Part shown: positions 53,718 through 64,000 of the stretch, one piece after another | Layout: the number at the start of each line of letters is the position of its first letter | Numbering within the stretch: position 1 is the first letter of the stretch | NCBI GenBank assembly: GCA_014529385.2 | Contig: CM043968.1 | Location: 27,533,013 to 27,597,012, forward strand | Direction of reading: 5' to 3' | Source: Adiantum capillus-veneris | Taxonomy: Eukaryota > Streptophyta > Polypodiopsida > Polypodiales > Pteridaceae | DNA length: 64,000 nt | The notes under the pieces: model-generated | Database searches by the model: none | What the model saw: only the letters and a program-made list of their open reading frames with translations | What the model was told of the DNA's origin: nothing | Translations under genes and position numbers: made by a program

Positions 53718-56140
53718 ATCGATTATTGGATATATGGCTATAAGAATGCATGCAAAGATGGACATGATGAAGGAGAAGCTCAAGATCGTACAACACAACA
53801 GTAGTATTATCAAGTGTGCTAATACAAAGATAAAGCTTACAAAGAATGATGGGCATCAAATGTTTACTTTAAGTTAGATAGGAAGTTAGAGTCTTATCAC
53901 TAGTTTTGTAATTAGTTTTGGATTTAATTTTTGAAGTTAGAAACTATTTTTTAAAGTATTTCTCATTAAGAAGTTAGTTTATGAGCCAAATAAAGTCAAG
54001 GACTATTTTCTATGTCAAAATGAGCATTGTACCAAGAGATATAATTATAAATCTGAAATTGAATTTTTCATAAAAAAAATTAAGCACTTTCCTCAAAAAA
54101 TCTATTAAAGGCTTATAACTTCTTGAACAAAAACCATTTCTCAAGTTTGTAAATCCGTGGTAGTAGATGACTTATAAGAAGATAAGAAAATTATCATTAA
54201 AAGCTTAGTTTTCATGCCTAATTATTATAATAAGCAAAAAAATCAATTTTGATAATGCTGATGATGGGACAGATTTTGGGCTTTCAAATCTGGTACCAAA
54301 GAGTTCATGTAATCTCAGTAAAAATATAAAATCCACATTAAATCTATAGATTTTTGGCTTTCAAATCTGGCACCAAAGAGTTCATGTAATCTAAGTAAAA
54401 ATATAAAATCCACATTAAATCTATAGGTTAGTACCAAGAATTTTTTTGGGCATCCAATCTTACATAAATCTCATAAATCAAGTCACATTTCAAAATTTGC
54501 CATGCATGATATAACAAGACTATAAAGTTGTCACAAAAAATCATGTAAATGAGATATTCTTTTTTTGTCCTAGTTTCAGAATTAGCTATGCTTTATTGAA
54601 ATTGAAAAAAAAATTCAAAGTTATGTCCCTTTTTTTTATTTCCTATATTTTAGTGAGTAGAGTTTTGGCATACAAGACCATATCCTATATACACAGGTTA
54701 CATAAACTACTATAGTTTCTAGGTAATGTCTTACTTGGATAGAGTACATGTCTATATAACATGAAGAGTCTTCAAAATACACAAATAAAATGTTTTACTT
54801 TGTATTTAATCCAACCATGCATGAAACTTATGTATTGGATCCATATAACTTTTAATATATTTAATATAGCTTTAAAAATTTTTTTTGTTTAGTAAAACAT
54901 AGAAAAAAATGTGGAGCTAGTACAAATAATCTAACTACAATTTGTACCTATCCTTTATATTGATTGCATGTAGTTTTGTGCGAGCGCTCTTTATAGGCCC
55001 CATTATCTATCATGATAAGCTCATATAAGAACAAGATTTTCAAAAGCTCCACAATTACTGTATAAAAGGGCCTCAAAAAGAATTTTGGAGGTCCTATTTT
55101 GGATAAACTTTAAAAAAAGGACATAATTGATGCCAAAATAGTGTTGTATTTGAGTTAACACCTTATTTTGTACTAAAAAGAAAGTTATTGAATTCTAATA
55201 TGCTCAATTATACCGTAGTTTTAGCCCTTTTAATCTTCTAGAAAGGAATTTAATATGTTAAAATCTTTTTGTCTACTAAAATGAAATTTATTAATATGAC
55301 ATGTTTATCCCTATTGAGTGCAAGATCAAGTAGAGAAAGTCACATAGCAGAAAAGGTAATGTGGATTGAGTCATTTTTCATCAAAGACTAGAGAAATCTT
55401 CAAGTAAGAATAAAAAATATTCTTACTTGAAAATAGAAAATATAATTGAGATATATTTTTTATCTTAACTATGGAACAATAGAAAATAAAAGGTAGTGGA
55501 CAAATTATGCTAATGACATAAGCGATGACAAACCATATTCTTGCTTTTGAGAGTTATGTAGTTATCCAAGTGAACATCCTAAATTGCCTCATGCCTTCAA
55601 GGTCAATAGCTTTTGATAAAATTGGGCTATATTCTTGAGGAATGATTTGGTTCTCCAATTAAGTGATGAATGTCAAAGAATCAATTTATGGTGTAAGGAA
55701 GGTAGATGGCGATAAATTATTCCATAGGATTGACTATAATCTTTGGTGTTCTTACCCAAAAAGAGGGTTGTGTCCATCATGACATAAGAGTTCAACATAT
55801 TAAGGAAGTCTTAAAAAAATTCTATTAAGGACTTATAGAGGAATTCAATTTATATCTTTCAAGAAATGGTTAAAATTTGATTTAAAAATAGTTTATTTTA
55901 CTAAGGAATTTCAACTTAGTGATCTTAGGAAGATTCTTTGAACACACTTGCTACGTTTTATTTTTTGCGACCTCAAGAGGTAATTTGAATGGGTTCGCTT
56001 ACGATATACGTAGGTGTGGCATGTGCCTTTTATAGATGGGATTGTTTTGATCTGTTTTTATCCTATTTTTGGATACAAATGAATATAATCAAAGGAGGGG
56101 ATACATACAAAATATACTGTATAGAAAAGAAAAACTTATG
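53718..56140. other. AT-rich non-coding stretch
   Basis: There is no gene, no long open frame and no element motif that I can see. It contains the tandem repeat at 54281-54434. Many phrases look like old degenerate transposon sequence but I cannot assign them. Confidence 0.6.
54281..54434 (+). repeat. Two tandem 77-bp copies
   Basis: Both copies start CTTTCAAATCTGG and contain CCAAAGAGTTCATGTAATCT; they begin at 54281 and 54358. Confidence 0.85.
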
Positions 56141-56149
56141 CGATGTCTA

Positions 56150-57070
56150 AATGGTTCAAAATATGTCCGAATGCACTTAGTAAAGACAATTTTCTATAGA
56201 GTGAACCCGGCCCCAAGAGCTAGTTACTTACCTCAACAAGAAAAGGCCCATTCCGAGGGATGCACTTTGTGGGTATGTAGGTGTATCACGGTTACTATAG
56301 TTCTTATTAATTACAAACTTAAATTTAAAAGAAGAGCTTTTTAATCCGAACCTTCAAAAAAGTTGTGAGTTTTGATGAAAGAGGAGTTGTTTTATTCAAA
56401 TTTAGACAATGTGTATAAGAGGGTAAAAAGTGCTCAAAAGTTTTGGTATCCCGTATAGATAGATCCCTTAAAATCTTCAAAGCATATTGAAACTTCTTTG
56501 AATTTTTTTTTGGATATGTTTACAACGAGAAAAAGAATGTCAACTTGTTTTAGGTGTCAAAAATGTGTATGCTCTCACAAACCTAGTGTTAAGGTGCACC
56601 TTCGAACAGGCTAGTCGTGCAAGCTTCTAGATTTAGAATAGTTGAATAGAAAATTGCGAATGGTTCAAAATAGGTCTGAGTGAACTTGACAGAGACAATT
56701 TGCTTAGAGTAAACACCTCAACAGCTAATTTCTTACCTCAACAAGAAAAGGCTAACCATGTAAGCTTTTGAAATTAGAACAAATGAATAAAAGGTTGAAT
56801 TGAGAATGATTTAAAATAGGTCCGAGTGCAATTGTGATAGGGACAATTGCATAGCGTGAACCCCCCCAAGAGCTAACTTCTTACCTCAGCAAGAAAAGGC
56901 TAGTCATGGAAGTTTGTGAAATTAGAACAATTGAATAGAACGGTTGAAGTGAAAATGGTTCAAAATAGGTACGAGTCCACTTGATAAAGACAATTTTCTT
57001 AGAGTGGACCCCAAGAGCTAGTTTCTTACCTTAGCAAGAAAAGAATGGCCATGTAAGCTTCTGAATTTAC
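56150..57070 (+). repeat. Degenerate tandem array, unit about 147-149 bp
   Basis: Units starting ATGGTTCAAAATAGGTC begin near 56150, 56659, 56805 and 56954. Each carries GACAATTTTCTTAGAGTGAACC-like sequence, AAGAGCTA.TTTCTTACC and CAAGAAAAGGC. The last three are contiguous, and the first is separated from them by unrelated sequence. Confidence 0.8.
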
Positions 57071-57323
57071 AAAATAACTTAGATTTATCAGCATAATCAT
57101 CGATAAATTATGATATATACTTCGAAGAGGTCACTTAAGAAAAATGTAACCTATTACGCGAGTTCAATAAAATAGTATTTAAAGTTTTTAAAATTTACAA
57201 AAAAAACTTATATAGAAAAATAATATTTTTTTGAATTTTAAAAAAAATTATAAATTTTAAAAAAAATTATAAATTTTAAAAGAAAAGGTACATTATATTC
57301 CTTTAAAAAAATAATAGATACAA

Positions 57324-57445
57324 GATTTTACAAACATGTTTTGGACGCATATGATATGATAGTTTTACACATAGTGAACCCCTCGATTTTACAAACATGT
57401 TTTGAACGCATGTGATATGATAGTTTTACAAATAGTGAACCCCTC
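57324..57445 (+). repeat. Two tandem 61-bp copies
   Basis: GATTTTACAAACATGTTTTG plus about 40 bp, ending CCCCTC, occurs at 57324 and 57385 with a few changes. An AT-rich TTATAAATTTTAAAAAAAA repeat lies just upstream at about 57240-57285. Confidence 0.88.
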
Positions 57446-57941
57446 GAATATATACCTCTAAATTTTAGTTTAAGAGATGAGAAACACGCAAATATTAGAG
57501 AACATGAAAGTAAAACCTCTCAAAATATATTTGATTTTTAACTCTACACATTGCTACATGAATGCCATCCAGACTATCATAAAAATATTCTCCACGAACT
57601 TTGGTGTGCATCTCAAGCATAACCCATTACGACATTACTTAACATGCATGCTTTATGTGCTTAATTTGAGCTCAATTTGTAAAGATGTGAGTGCTTGCAT
57701 TAGTGGATTAACTTTTTTGCAATATCAATCTTCCTACATATGCAAAGAATTCAGATCAAGGCTTCAATGCAGACAGATGTTGATGTGGGTTGTTGTTAAA
57801 TTAAAGGCATAAAGGTTATACAAGTGGAATATTTGATGGAAGACACTCCTTAGTGAGGTCTTTCTTTTGTGTAAGGAGCACTTGAAAATGAGAATTCTGT
57901 TGAATCAATCAATGGTTTGAAGGTTGAATGGCCCATCTCTT

Positions 57942-57972
<31 letters not shown>

Positions 57973-58010
57973 GGGGGGGGGGGGTGTGTGGAGGGAGAGA
58001 GAGAGAGGAG
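57942..58010 (+). repeat. Microsatellite: (TG)n, long G run, (GA)n
   Basis: A TG run is followed by an unbroken run of about 27 G (57957-57984), then TGTGTGGAGGG and a GA run. The minus-strand Pro-rich open frame here is an artefact of the repeat. Confidence 0.93.
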
Positions 58011-58750
58011 GGAGCACCATCTCTTTCACCTTTTGAGGGGACATTGAAGTCTATGGAGTCAACATATTACACCACGGATTGCCCTGAGCTTTGACACATT
58101 GGCAATGCCCCACATTATTATATGTCCACTTGTTTTCAACTTAGAATCCTTTTTGACCTTTAAAATGCACAGCCTTTTTGACCTTTAGCTTGCCAGTAAC
58201 TTCGAAACTATGACGGTTCATTTTTACACGTGTTCACCGCAAAGAGTTGGTTTCAATGCGGTTGCTCAGGTGAGAATTCTAATACGACAAACTAGTAAAA
58301 CCAAACATAATTCAATTTGTGATTGAAAACTTAATTATAAATCAGTCATTATAAATAAAAAGTGTAGCAAATTTTTATACTGGTTGTGAGTTGTGGATTG
58401 GAATAAAACTACCCCTCTTTTTTCATAAACATGCAACGCTTTTTGAAAATTGAATTAAAATACCCTTTTATAAGTGTTAATCTATAATTGATATGAATTA
58501 TAATATACCCTTCTATTGTGCACACGTAATACACCTACATACCTACAAGGTGCACCTCCCAGGCACGATTGCTTTTACTTGTGAATTTCAAGTGGATAAA
58601 AGCATCCCTTTTCTTCTACAAACTTACAATTTTTTCTTCTCTTATTGAAAGTAATAAATTTCAATAAATACATATACTTTCTTTATATTTAAACCCGACT
58701 TTGAATGCACGTGATATGTTTACATATAAGGAGCTGACCCCCCAAGCATA

Positions 58751-58783
58751 ATGGTCGGTTGCTTTCCTTGAGCAACTGACCAT
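58751..58783. repeat. Small imperfect hairpin
   Basis: ATGGTCGGTTGCTT and AGCAACTGACCAT can pair with one mismatch around a 6-base loop. It has no known role. Confidence 0.6.
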
Positions 58784-58799
58784 TAGGGATCAAGGTTAT

Positions 58800-60880
58800 C
58801 TCTGATGGATATCCTTGCCCACCATCACGAATTTTAGAGATGACATCAAGAATTTTAGAGATTTAAAAAAAGACATTTTTTGGCCATTTATATGTCACTC
58901 TTTATCATGATTGATGTAATGCCACTATGGTGTAGAATAGTCTCAAAAAAGAATTCACGTTATGGGCATGCCTCTTTCTACAGCAAGGAAGCACACAAAG
59001 TAAAGCATCATGTATACATCAACAAGGTCTATTGAACTTTCTAAGGATGACAAAAAAAAATCCTCAAATGGTACATAGTGCAATTTAAAGAGCTCACTCG
59101 TTGGAACTTCTTTTTCCTCATGTCTATCCTAAGATTTGAAGTATATGTCTTTTTCCCTTATAGATAGATGTTGTCATGATTATAACCAAAGAAAGCAACA
59201 AATCTACAATTGCTAAAGGTGAGGACAAATTTTTGAACAGTCAAAATTATGGACATCTTGATGGTTTTGAGTTTTGTTGGAGAAACAAACAACGATATTG
59301 AACGGTCGTATTGATGCACAAGATCGTGCTGCATCGAGTCATTGTATGTTATCAGTTACATGTTACATCAACATGCAACTGGTCAAATTCAAATATGTCA
59401 TAGCCGAGTTGTTAATCAACTTTTTCAAAAAATTAACTCATGTCAATTCACCATATCCAAAGATGATAGAGAAATTACTCATAAAATCTAAACAAATTTA
59501 GATGCAAAATATCCATTTGTTAAAACTTTGCCGGGAAAAAAATATTTTAGATCTTAGTTGAGTGTTTTTCAAGGAGTATCACAAAATTCCGTCGAACAGT
59601 TTAGTTTGAGACCAAAATTCAACAAAATAAGTGTCCTTCTTACCAAACAAACAAGCTTTTGAACAAGGAAATCGATGTTTTCGGTGGAGTGATAGAACAT
59701 AAATAGATCTAAATATGTGAATTAAATGCAAAAATTAATGAAATTGATGCCAAAAATGAGGAAATTGATGCAAAACATAATTAACAAGGTTTTAAGCAAG
59801 AATTCTAATGTTTTTTTGTGGAGTGTCTAGAACCAAAAAATAAGACATTTGTTACAAAAGCTCAAGTATATGATGTAGGTTGAACTTAAAAAGTGGTTTA
59901 ACTTGAGGAGGAGATCTTTTTTGTATATATGAACTTCAAATATATCTTTTTTCCAGCTTGTTCAAAGAGATCTCTTTGGCAAGCACTACTCTGTCAAAAC
60001 AAGCAGTGTGCAAGCAAGTAAGTGGCATTGACTTACACACAAAGTTAGACATAGATGAGAAAGGAGTGTTAGCAACATGCTTGGGTTTAAAGGCCGTAGC
60101 AGTTTTTTAGCATTCAACTTAATTTACCTATCCACTCGTTTTGGCCCAAAATTCATTTCTTCTTTGAAATTATGTTGCTCGGAGTTGACTCTATGTCTTT
60201 AGGGTGAAAGCATGTATTGGTGGTACCATTATTTCACTTTTTCGTGGTTGGCTTAGCAAAAAGTAGGACACAATTAAATTTTTGCAAATATCAAAATTGT
60301 AATTTTGGATTCTCCTTGTCAAAATCTTTCTAATGATATAAAACATGGTTAGTATGTTCACACGGGACACATGAAATTGGGATCCGTAAGTTGCTATCAA
60401 AGTAGTGCCCAAGACACCACACCAATACATGCTTTGGCCCTTAACTCAAATTTGAAGGCCAACTCATGTTCTACGAGCTAATGAAAACTATGCCAACCTT
60501 AACACCTCAAGTGTTAATTGGGATCAACTGTCCCAAATAGGCAACACAACGAGATCAAACATCCATTGCTTGTCCCTTAATTAAACGGCAGGGAAACTCA
60601 GAGTGATCTCATCTATGATGATGAACTAAAAGTAAACCCAGTGTGATCTTCAAGTAAGATTGAAGGAACTATTTAGGCGATAGTGGACTCATGTATTCCA
60701 AAGTGAACTACAAATCAATGAAAAAAAGTAGTTCATCTGTAAACACGACCTTGTGTTTTCTCATTATAATCACAGACACTTCCATGTAACTCAAGAAGGG
60801 CACGATAGGTTGTTAATAAGACACACACCTCGGATCTAAAAGGGGGTGAATCATGATCACTCTGTGTGGTTGCAACCCCA
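58800..60880. other. Non-coding stretch
   Basis: I see no gene or recognisable element. A short helix-like reading (KINEIDAKNEEIDAK at about 59730-59780) is broken on both sides. Confidence 0.55.
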
Positions 60881-61361
60881 AAAGTCATCACGGTATGATT
60901 ATTTGAGCCATTGATGTCTCTTGACCATGAATTATGGGGGCTCGTAATGTTCCAAAGAGAGGGGTGGTTTTGGCAGTTCTACTTCTTCGAAGGGGACGGA
61001 TTGTGCTTTTGCAAATAGAGGGGACTGAGGATGGGAACGGACTCTTAAGGCACGATGTTTGGACGGAGCCAGGTGAAAAATGGGGATAGGGACCGGCGCA
61101 AATCTCGCACGCCGTCGCGAACGTGGCGAGTTCTGATTGGATGAAGGGCGCGAAGAAGCTGGTCAAGCGAGTGCGAGAACTTGAGAAGGAAGGGCCAGGT
61201 GCCGGTGGCGGCTTGGCAGAACGACCGACAGATTCAGGTGGCAGCAGGGTGTTTTTCCGTTGTTTTGATTTGAGCGTGCAGATTCTCAAGGGACACTGTG
61301 AGGCTTTTAAGCGGTGGGTCACGCGGAGCGATGCTCCAGTTTGTTGTCGACAGCTGCGTGA

Positions 61362-61367
61362 CACGTG
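61362..61367 (+). promoter_or_regulatory. G-box/ABRE core upstream of NCED
   Basis: ACACGTGG holds the palindrome CACGTG, the G-box bound by plant bZIP factors and the core of ABA-response elements. It lies 534 bp before the start codon and about 40 bp before a TATA-like GTATATTA (61404-61411). NCED genes in flowering plants are induced by drought and ABA through such elements; a role here is inference. Confidence 0.5.
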
Positions 61368-61403
61368 GACAACAGCACACACTACAGTGGTGGGCGGGAG
61401 TGC

Positions 61404-61843
61404 GTATATTAATCCTGGAGGCTCTTTGGATTTTTCCACGACGCAGCCAAAAACTACACACTCTCCACTCCACTCGGACGTGAGCTGAACACACACAGAG
61501 ATTCTCTCTCTCCCCCTACACAGGAACTATCTCTCTTCTCTCTAGACACATACAAACATGCCCACGTCCTTCGACTGGTTTCCAATCGCTCACCCACTTC
61601 ATAGATTATCAATTTGAGTTGTGTATGCAACAAACGACCTATAGCTACATTCAATCTCTCTCTGCGCATTGTCGCTCTCTTTCTCTCTCTCACACACACA
61701 CACATACATAACAACAAACATTCACTGAGGGTCTGTCCCACTCTCTCTCTAAAATTGCGCATTGAACTGCCCTTTGCCTGGCTGCAGCCCTTGCAGGAGT
61801 GACACCTGCCAACCCGATTAGCAGCTAGAAGCTACCCTAAGCG

Positions 61844-61887
<44 letters not shown>

Positions 61888-61900
61888 CATATAATCTCAT
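61404..61900 (+). promoter_or_regulatory. Probable TATA box and CT-rich 5' UTR of NCED
   Basis: GTATATTAATCC (61404) is a plausible TATA box. From 61495 the sequence is pyrimidine-rich with several CT and CA runs, ending in a (CT)n run at 61848-61883 some 18 bp before the ATG. Short upstream ORFs exist, for example from ATG 61558. No better TATA box is closer to the gene. The exact start is unknown. Confidence 0.4.
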
Positions 61901-63799
61901 ATGGAGGCTGTTGTTGGCAAAAATCCAATTGCAGCTATGGTTCCTCACCAAGCTCTTCTCCCCTCCCAGCTTCACTCTCTCAGCTCCACTAGCATGCCTC
62001 ATTGTACAGCATCGACACCGGCGTCGCGTCTCTCGCTCCACCGCCTTCCGCATACACACAGCTCGCCCATTGCTCGCTTAGATTGCAAGCCCCCCTCACC
62101 TGCAACCAAGGCACCCCCTCCACAATCTCAGCTAGCTTCCCCCTCCTCAGCCCTAGCCTCCTCTCCTCTTCACCAAAATGCACACACGTACTCACCTTCA
62201 TCGTCTAAGGCCGCTAACCGCACTTCCGCGGATCCCCTCCGAACGCTGCTCGCCGCCGCTCTTGATCGCATTGAAGATATGATTGCCGCAACTCTAGAGC
62301 ACCAACACCCTCTTCCATCGACAGCAGACCCCCAGATTCAGCTTGCAGGTAACTTCTTCCCAGTGCCAGAAAACCCGGTCGAACATGAGCTTGAAGTAGA
62401 GGGCTCTATCCCGGCATCGCTCGAGGGAATGTATATTCGCAACGGCGCCAATCCGTTGTTCGAGCCAGTTGCTGGACACCATCTCTTTGATGGAGATGGA
62501 ATGCTTCATGCGGTCCGTTTCAAGCAGGGCATTGCGAGCTATGCGAATAGATTTACTCGAACACACCGTCTTCAGGAGGAGATGAGGGTGGGGAGAGCCT
62601 TCTTCCCCAAGGCAATAGGTGAATTGCATGGGCATAGCGGTGTCGCAAGGTTGCTTCTTTTCTATGCTCGCAGCTTGTGCGGCCTTGTCGATGGCAGCAA
62701 GGGCATGGGTGTTGCCAATGCCGGAGTTGTCTTCTTCAATGGGCATTTGTTGGCCATGTCAGAGGACGACCTCCCATATGCGGTGAGCATAACGAGTGCC
62801 GGCGATTTGACAACACTGGGAAGGTATGATTTCAATGGACAGCTCAATTCCCCCATGATAGCCCATCCCAAAGTTGATGCCAAGACAGGAGAGCTCTTTG
62901 CCCTTAGCTATGATGTTATCAAAAAGCCATATCTCAAGTACTTCAAATTTGCAGAAGATGGCTCAAAGGGGCCGGAAGTGACAATCTCAGTGAAAGAGCC
63001 GACGATGATGCATGATTTCGCCATAACAGAAAACTATGTGGTCATTCCTGATCAGCAAGTCGTATTCCGGCTTCAAGAGATGCTAACCGGAGGTTCTCCG
63101 GTAGTGCATAACGAAGCAAAGGTTCCAAGATTTGGGATTTTGCCTCGGGACGATGCCGATGAGAGCCGAATTGTGTGGGTTGATGTCCCTGATTGCTTCT
63201 GCTTTCACCTCTGGAATGCATGGGAAGAAGGTGATGAAGTTGTTGTGATCGCCTCTTGCATGACGCCGGCCGACAGCATCTTCAATGAGTCTTCATCCTC
63301 TCTGCAAAGCATTCTTTCTGAAATCCGTCTCAACAAGGTGACTAAGACATCTACGCGGCGACCACTGGTCTCGGGCATCAATCTTGAAGCTGGGCAAGTG
63401 AATGGCAATTTTCTGGGCAGAAAAAGCCGATACGCCTATCTAGCGATAGCAGACCCATGGCCCAAGGTCTCTGGCATTGCAAAAGTTGATCTGTCAGGTA
63501 ATAGCGAAGAGGGGAACATGGTGACCAAGTTTATGTATCCTCCCAATTGCTATGGTGGAGAGCCCATGTTTGTGCCACGATCGACGGATGCCTCCACCGC
63601 AGAAGATGACGGCTATGTCCTTACATTCATGCACAACGAAGAGACTGGCAAATCGGAGCTTCTCATATTGGATTCAAGCTCACCATGTCTAGAAGTACTT
63701 GCAAGGGTGAAGCTCCCTGCAAGGGTACCCTATGGGTTCCATGGAACCTTCATTCCCGCAGGCGAGTTGGAGCATCAAAAGAGTGGATTATACCACTGA
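61901..63799 (+). CDS. NCED: 9-cis-epoxycarotenoid dioxygenase (NCED), intact and intronless
   Basis: It cleaves 9-cis-violaxanthin or 9'-cis-neoxanthin to xanthoxin, the committed step of abscisic acid synthesis, in plastids. The 632-codon frame starts with a Ser/Pro/His-rich chloroplast transit peptide (about residues 1-100) and an amphipathic helix ([18 protein letters not shown], about 111-128) like that thought to hold NCEDs at the thylakoid. The dioxygenase core follows ([26 protein letters not shown]). The four iron-binding His are His322 (IAHPKVD), His371 (MMHDFAI), His436 ([10 protein letters not shown]) and His614 (GFHGTF); their spacing of 49, 65 and 178 equals that of maize VP14. 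Absence of introns is usual for NCED genes. The ATG at 61901 is the first Met after the CT tract; Met13 is an alternative. All neighbours are transposon debris, so it has no functional partner in the window. Confidence 0.96.
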   Translation: MEAVVGKNPIAAMVPHQALLPSQLHSLSSTSMPHCTASTPASRLSLHRLPHTHSSPIARLDCKPPSPATKAPPPQSQLASPSSALASSPLHQNAHTYSPSSSKAANRTSADPLRTLLAAALDRIEDMIAATLEHQHPLPSTADPQIQLAGNFFPVPENPVEHELEVEGSIPASLEGMYIRNGANPLFEPVAGHHLFDGDGMLHAVRFKQGIASYANRFTRTHRLQEEMRVGRAFFPKAIGELHGHSGVARLLLFYARSLCGLVDGSKGMGVANAGVVFFNGHLLAMSEDDLPYAVSITSAGDLTTLGRYDFNGQLNSPMIAHPKVDAKTGELFALSYDVIKKPYLKYFKFAEDGSKGPEVTISVKEPTMMHDFAITENYVVIPDQQVVFRLQEMLTGGSPVVHNEAKVPRFGILPRDDADESRIVWVDVPDCFCFHLWNAWEEGDEVVVIASCMTPADSIFNESSSSLQSILSEIRLNKVTKTSTRRPLVSGINLEAGQVNGNFLGRKSRYAYLAIADPWPKVSGIAKVDLSGNSEEGNMVTKFMYPPNCYGGEPMFVPRSTDASTAEDDGYVLTFMHNEETGKSELLILDSSSPCLEVLARVKLPARVPYGFHGTFIPAGELEHQKSGLYH

Positions 63800-64000
63800 T
63801 ATGCAAAGAGGAGGGGGCTCCTGCTCAAAGCTCATCTAGGCATAGTATGCCATTTAGTTATGCATACCCATTAGATCATGCTTTGCAGCAAGAGCAGGTC
63901 TTCCTGGTTGTAGGTCATGTAATCATGTACACACACCATGACGAATTGCGGCGAGTGTAATGCCGCCCAAATCCTCATGCGCCAGATGGAATGCGGCGAG
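63800..64000 (+). other. 3' flank of NCED
   Basis: No gene is seen. No AATAAA is present in the 200 bp available, so the poly(A) site may be a variant or lie beyond the window. Confidence 0.5.

Noticed and set aside
57477-57812. Open frame of 111 codons
   Set aside because: It lies in AT-rich sequence next to tandem repeats with no recognisable motif. I could not separate it from chance.
59700-59790. Possible coiled-coil coding remnant
   Set aside because: Only about 17 residues can be read before stops on both sides.
60888-61496. Minus-strand open frame of 202 codons upstream of NCED
   Set aside because: No domain, Ser/Pro/Thr-rich without motif, and it overlaps the G-box and TATA-like region of NCED. 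More likely chance in a GC-richer stretch.

Overview
The window looks like nuclear DNA of a land plant with a large, transposon-filled genome. The evidence is one intact plant-specific single-copy-type gene (a plastid carotenoid cleavage dioxygenase of the NCED type, ABA biosynthesis, 61901-63799 +) and more than 50 kb of decayed Ty3/gypsy and Ty1/copia LTR retrotransposons and LINEs, with primer binding sites matching plant tRNAs. I cannot place the species; nothing bacterial, viral or organellar is present.

Layout. 1-5400: broken Ty3/gypsy element 'U' (protease, RT, RNase H, a second RNase H as in the Tat lineage, integrase start), split by a 2.1-kb solo LTR (2851-4979) with a perfect 5-bp target duplication. 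5570-6960: long CT and CA microsatellites. 7000-9290: non-coding sequence with an LTR-like promoter/poly(A) segment, then a LINE ORF1-like fragment. 9290-14663 (minus): element 'X-prime', an LTR-gag retroelement with an unusual repeat-rich leader. 14690-19700: LINE fragments on both strands.

19728-53717 is one nested stack. Outermost is Ty1/copia element 'W', whose two 368-bp LTRs lie 34 kb apart. Its gag is split by element 'X' (20718-39798), a sister of X-prime in the opposite orientation. X itself carries a Ty1/copia insertion 'Z' (27107-30887), a captured DEAD-box RNA helicase fragment (31036-31480), and, inside its 3' LTR, a young chromovirus-type insertion 'Y' (32108-39335, minus, target duplication TCTCT). 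Downstream in W come gypsy element 'V' (about 40961-45280), which has a protease-like domain after its integrase, and 'T' (45281-53332), a chimeric relative of Y with a chromodomain integrase.

53718-60880 is AT-rich non-coding DNA with several tandem repeats. 60880-61900 is the probable NCED promoter and 5' UTR.

Apart from NCED I see no gene likely to make a functional cellular protein. No autonomous retroelement is intact: Y has a protease (with an altered catalytic residue) but lacks the integrase core, T has the integrase but lacks protease and a normal primer binding site, Z lacks the RT core, and X and X-prime have gag only. The most unusual items are the X leader (about 286-bp repeats carrying an ATCATACGCGTATGAT palindrome), the post-integrase protease in V, the captured helicase in X, and the T element whose primer binding site has become a perfect inverted repeat.
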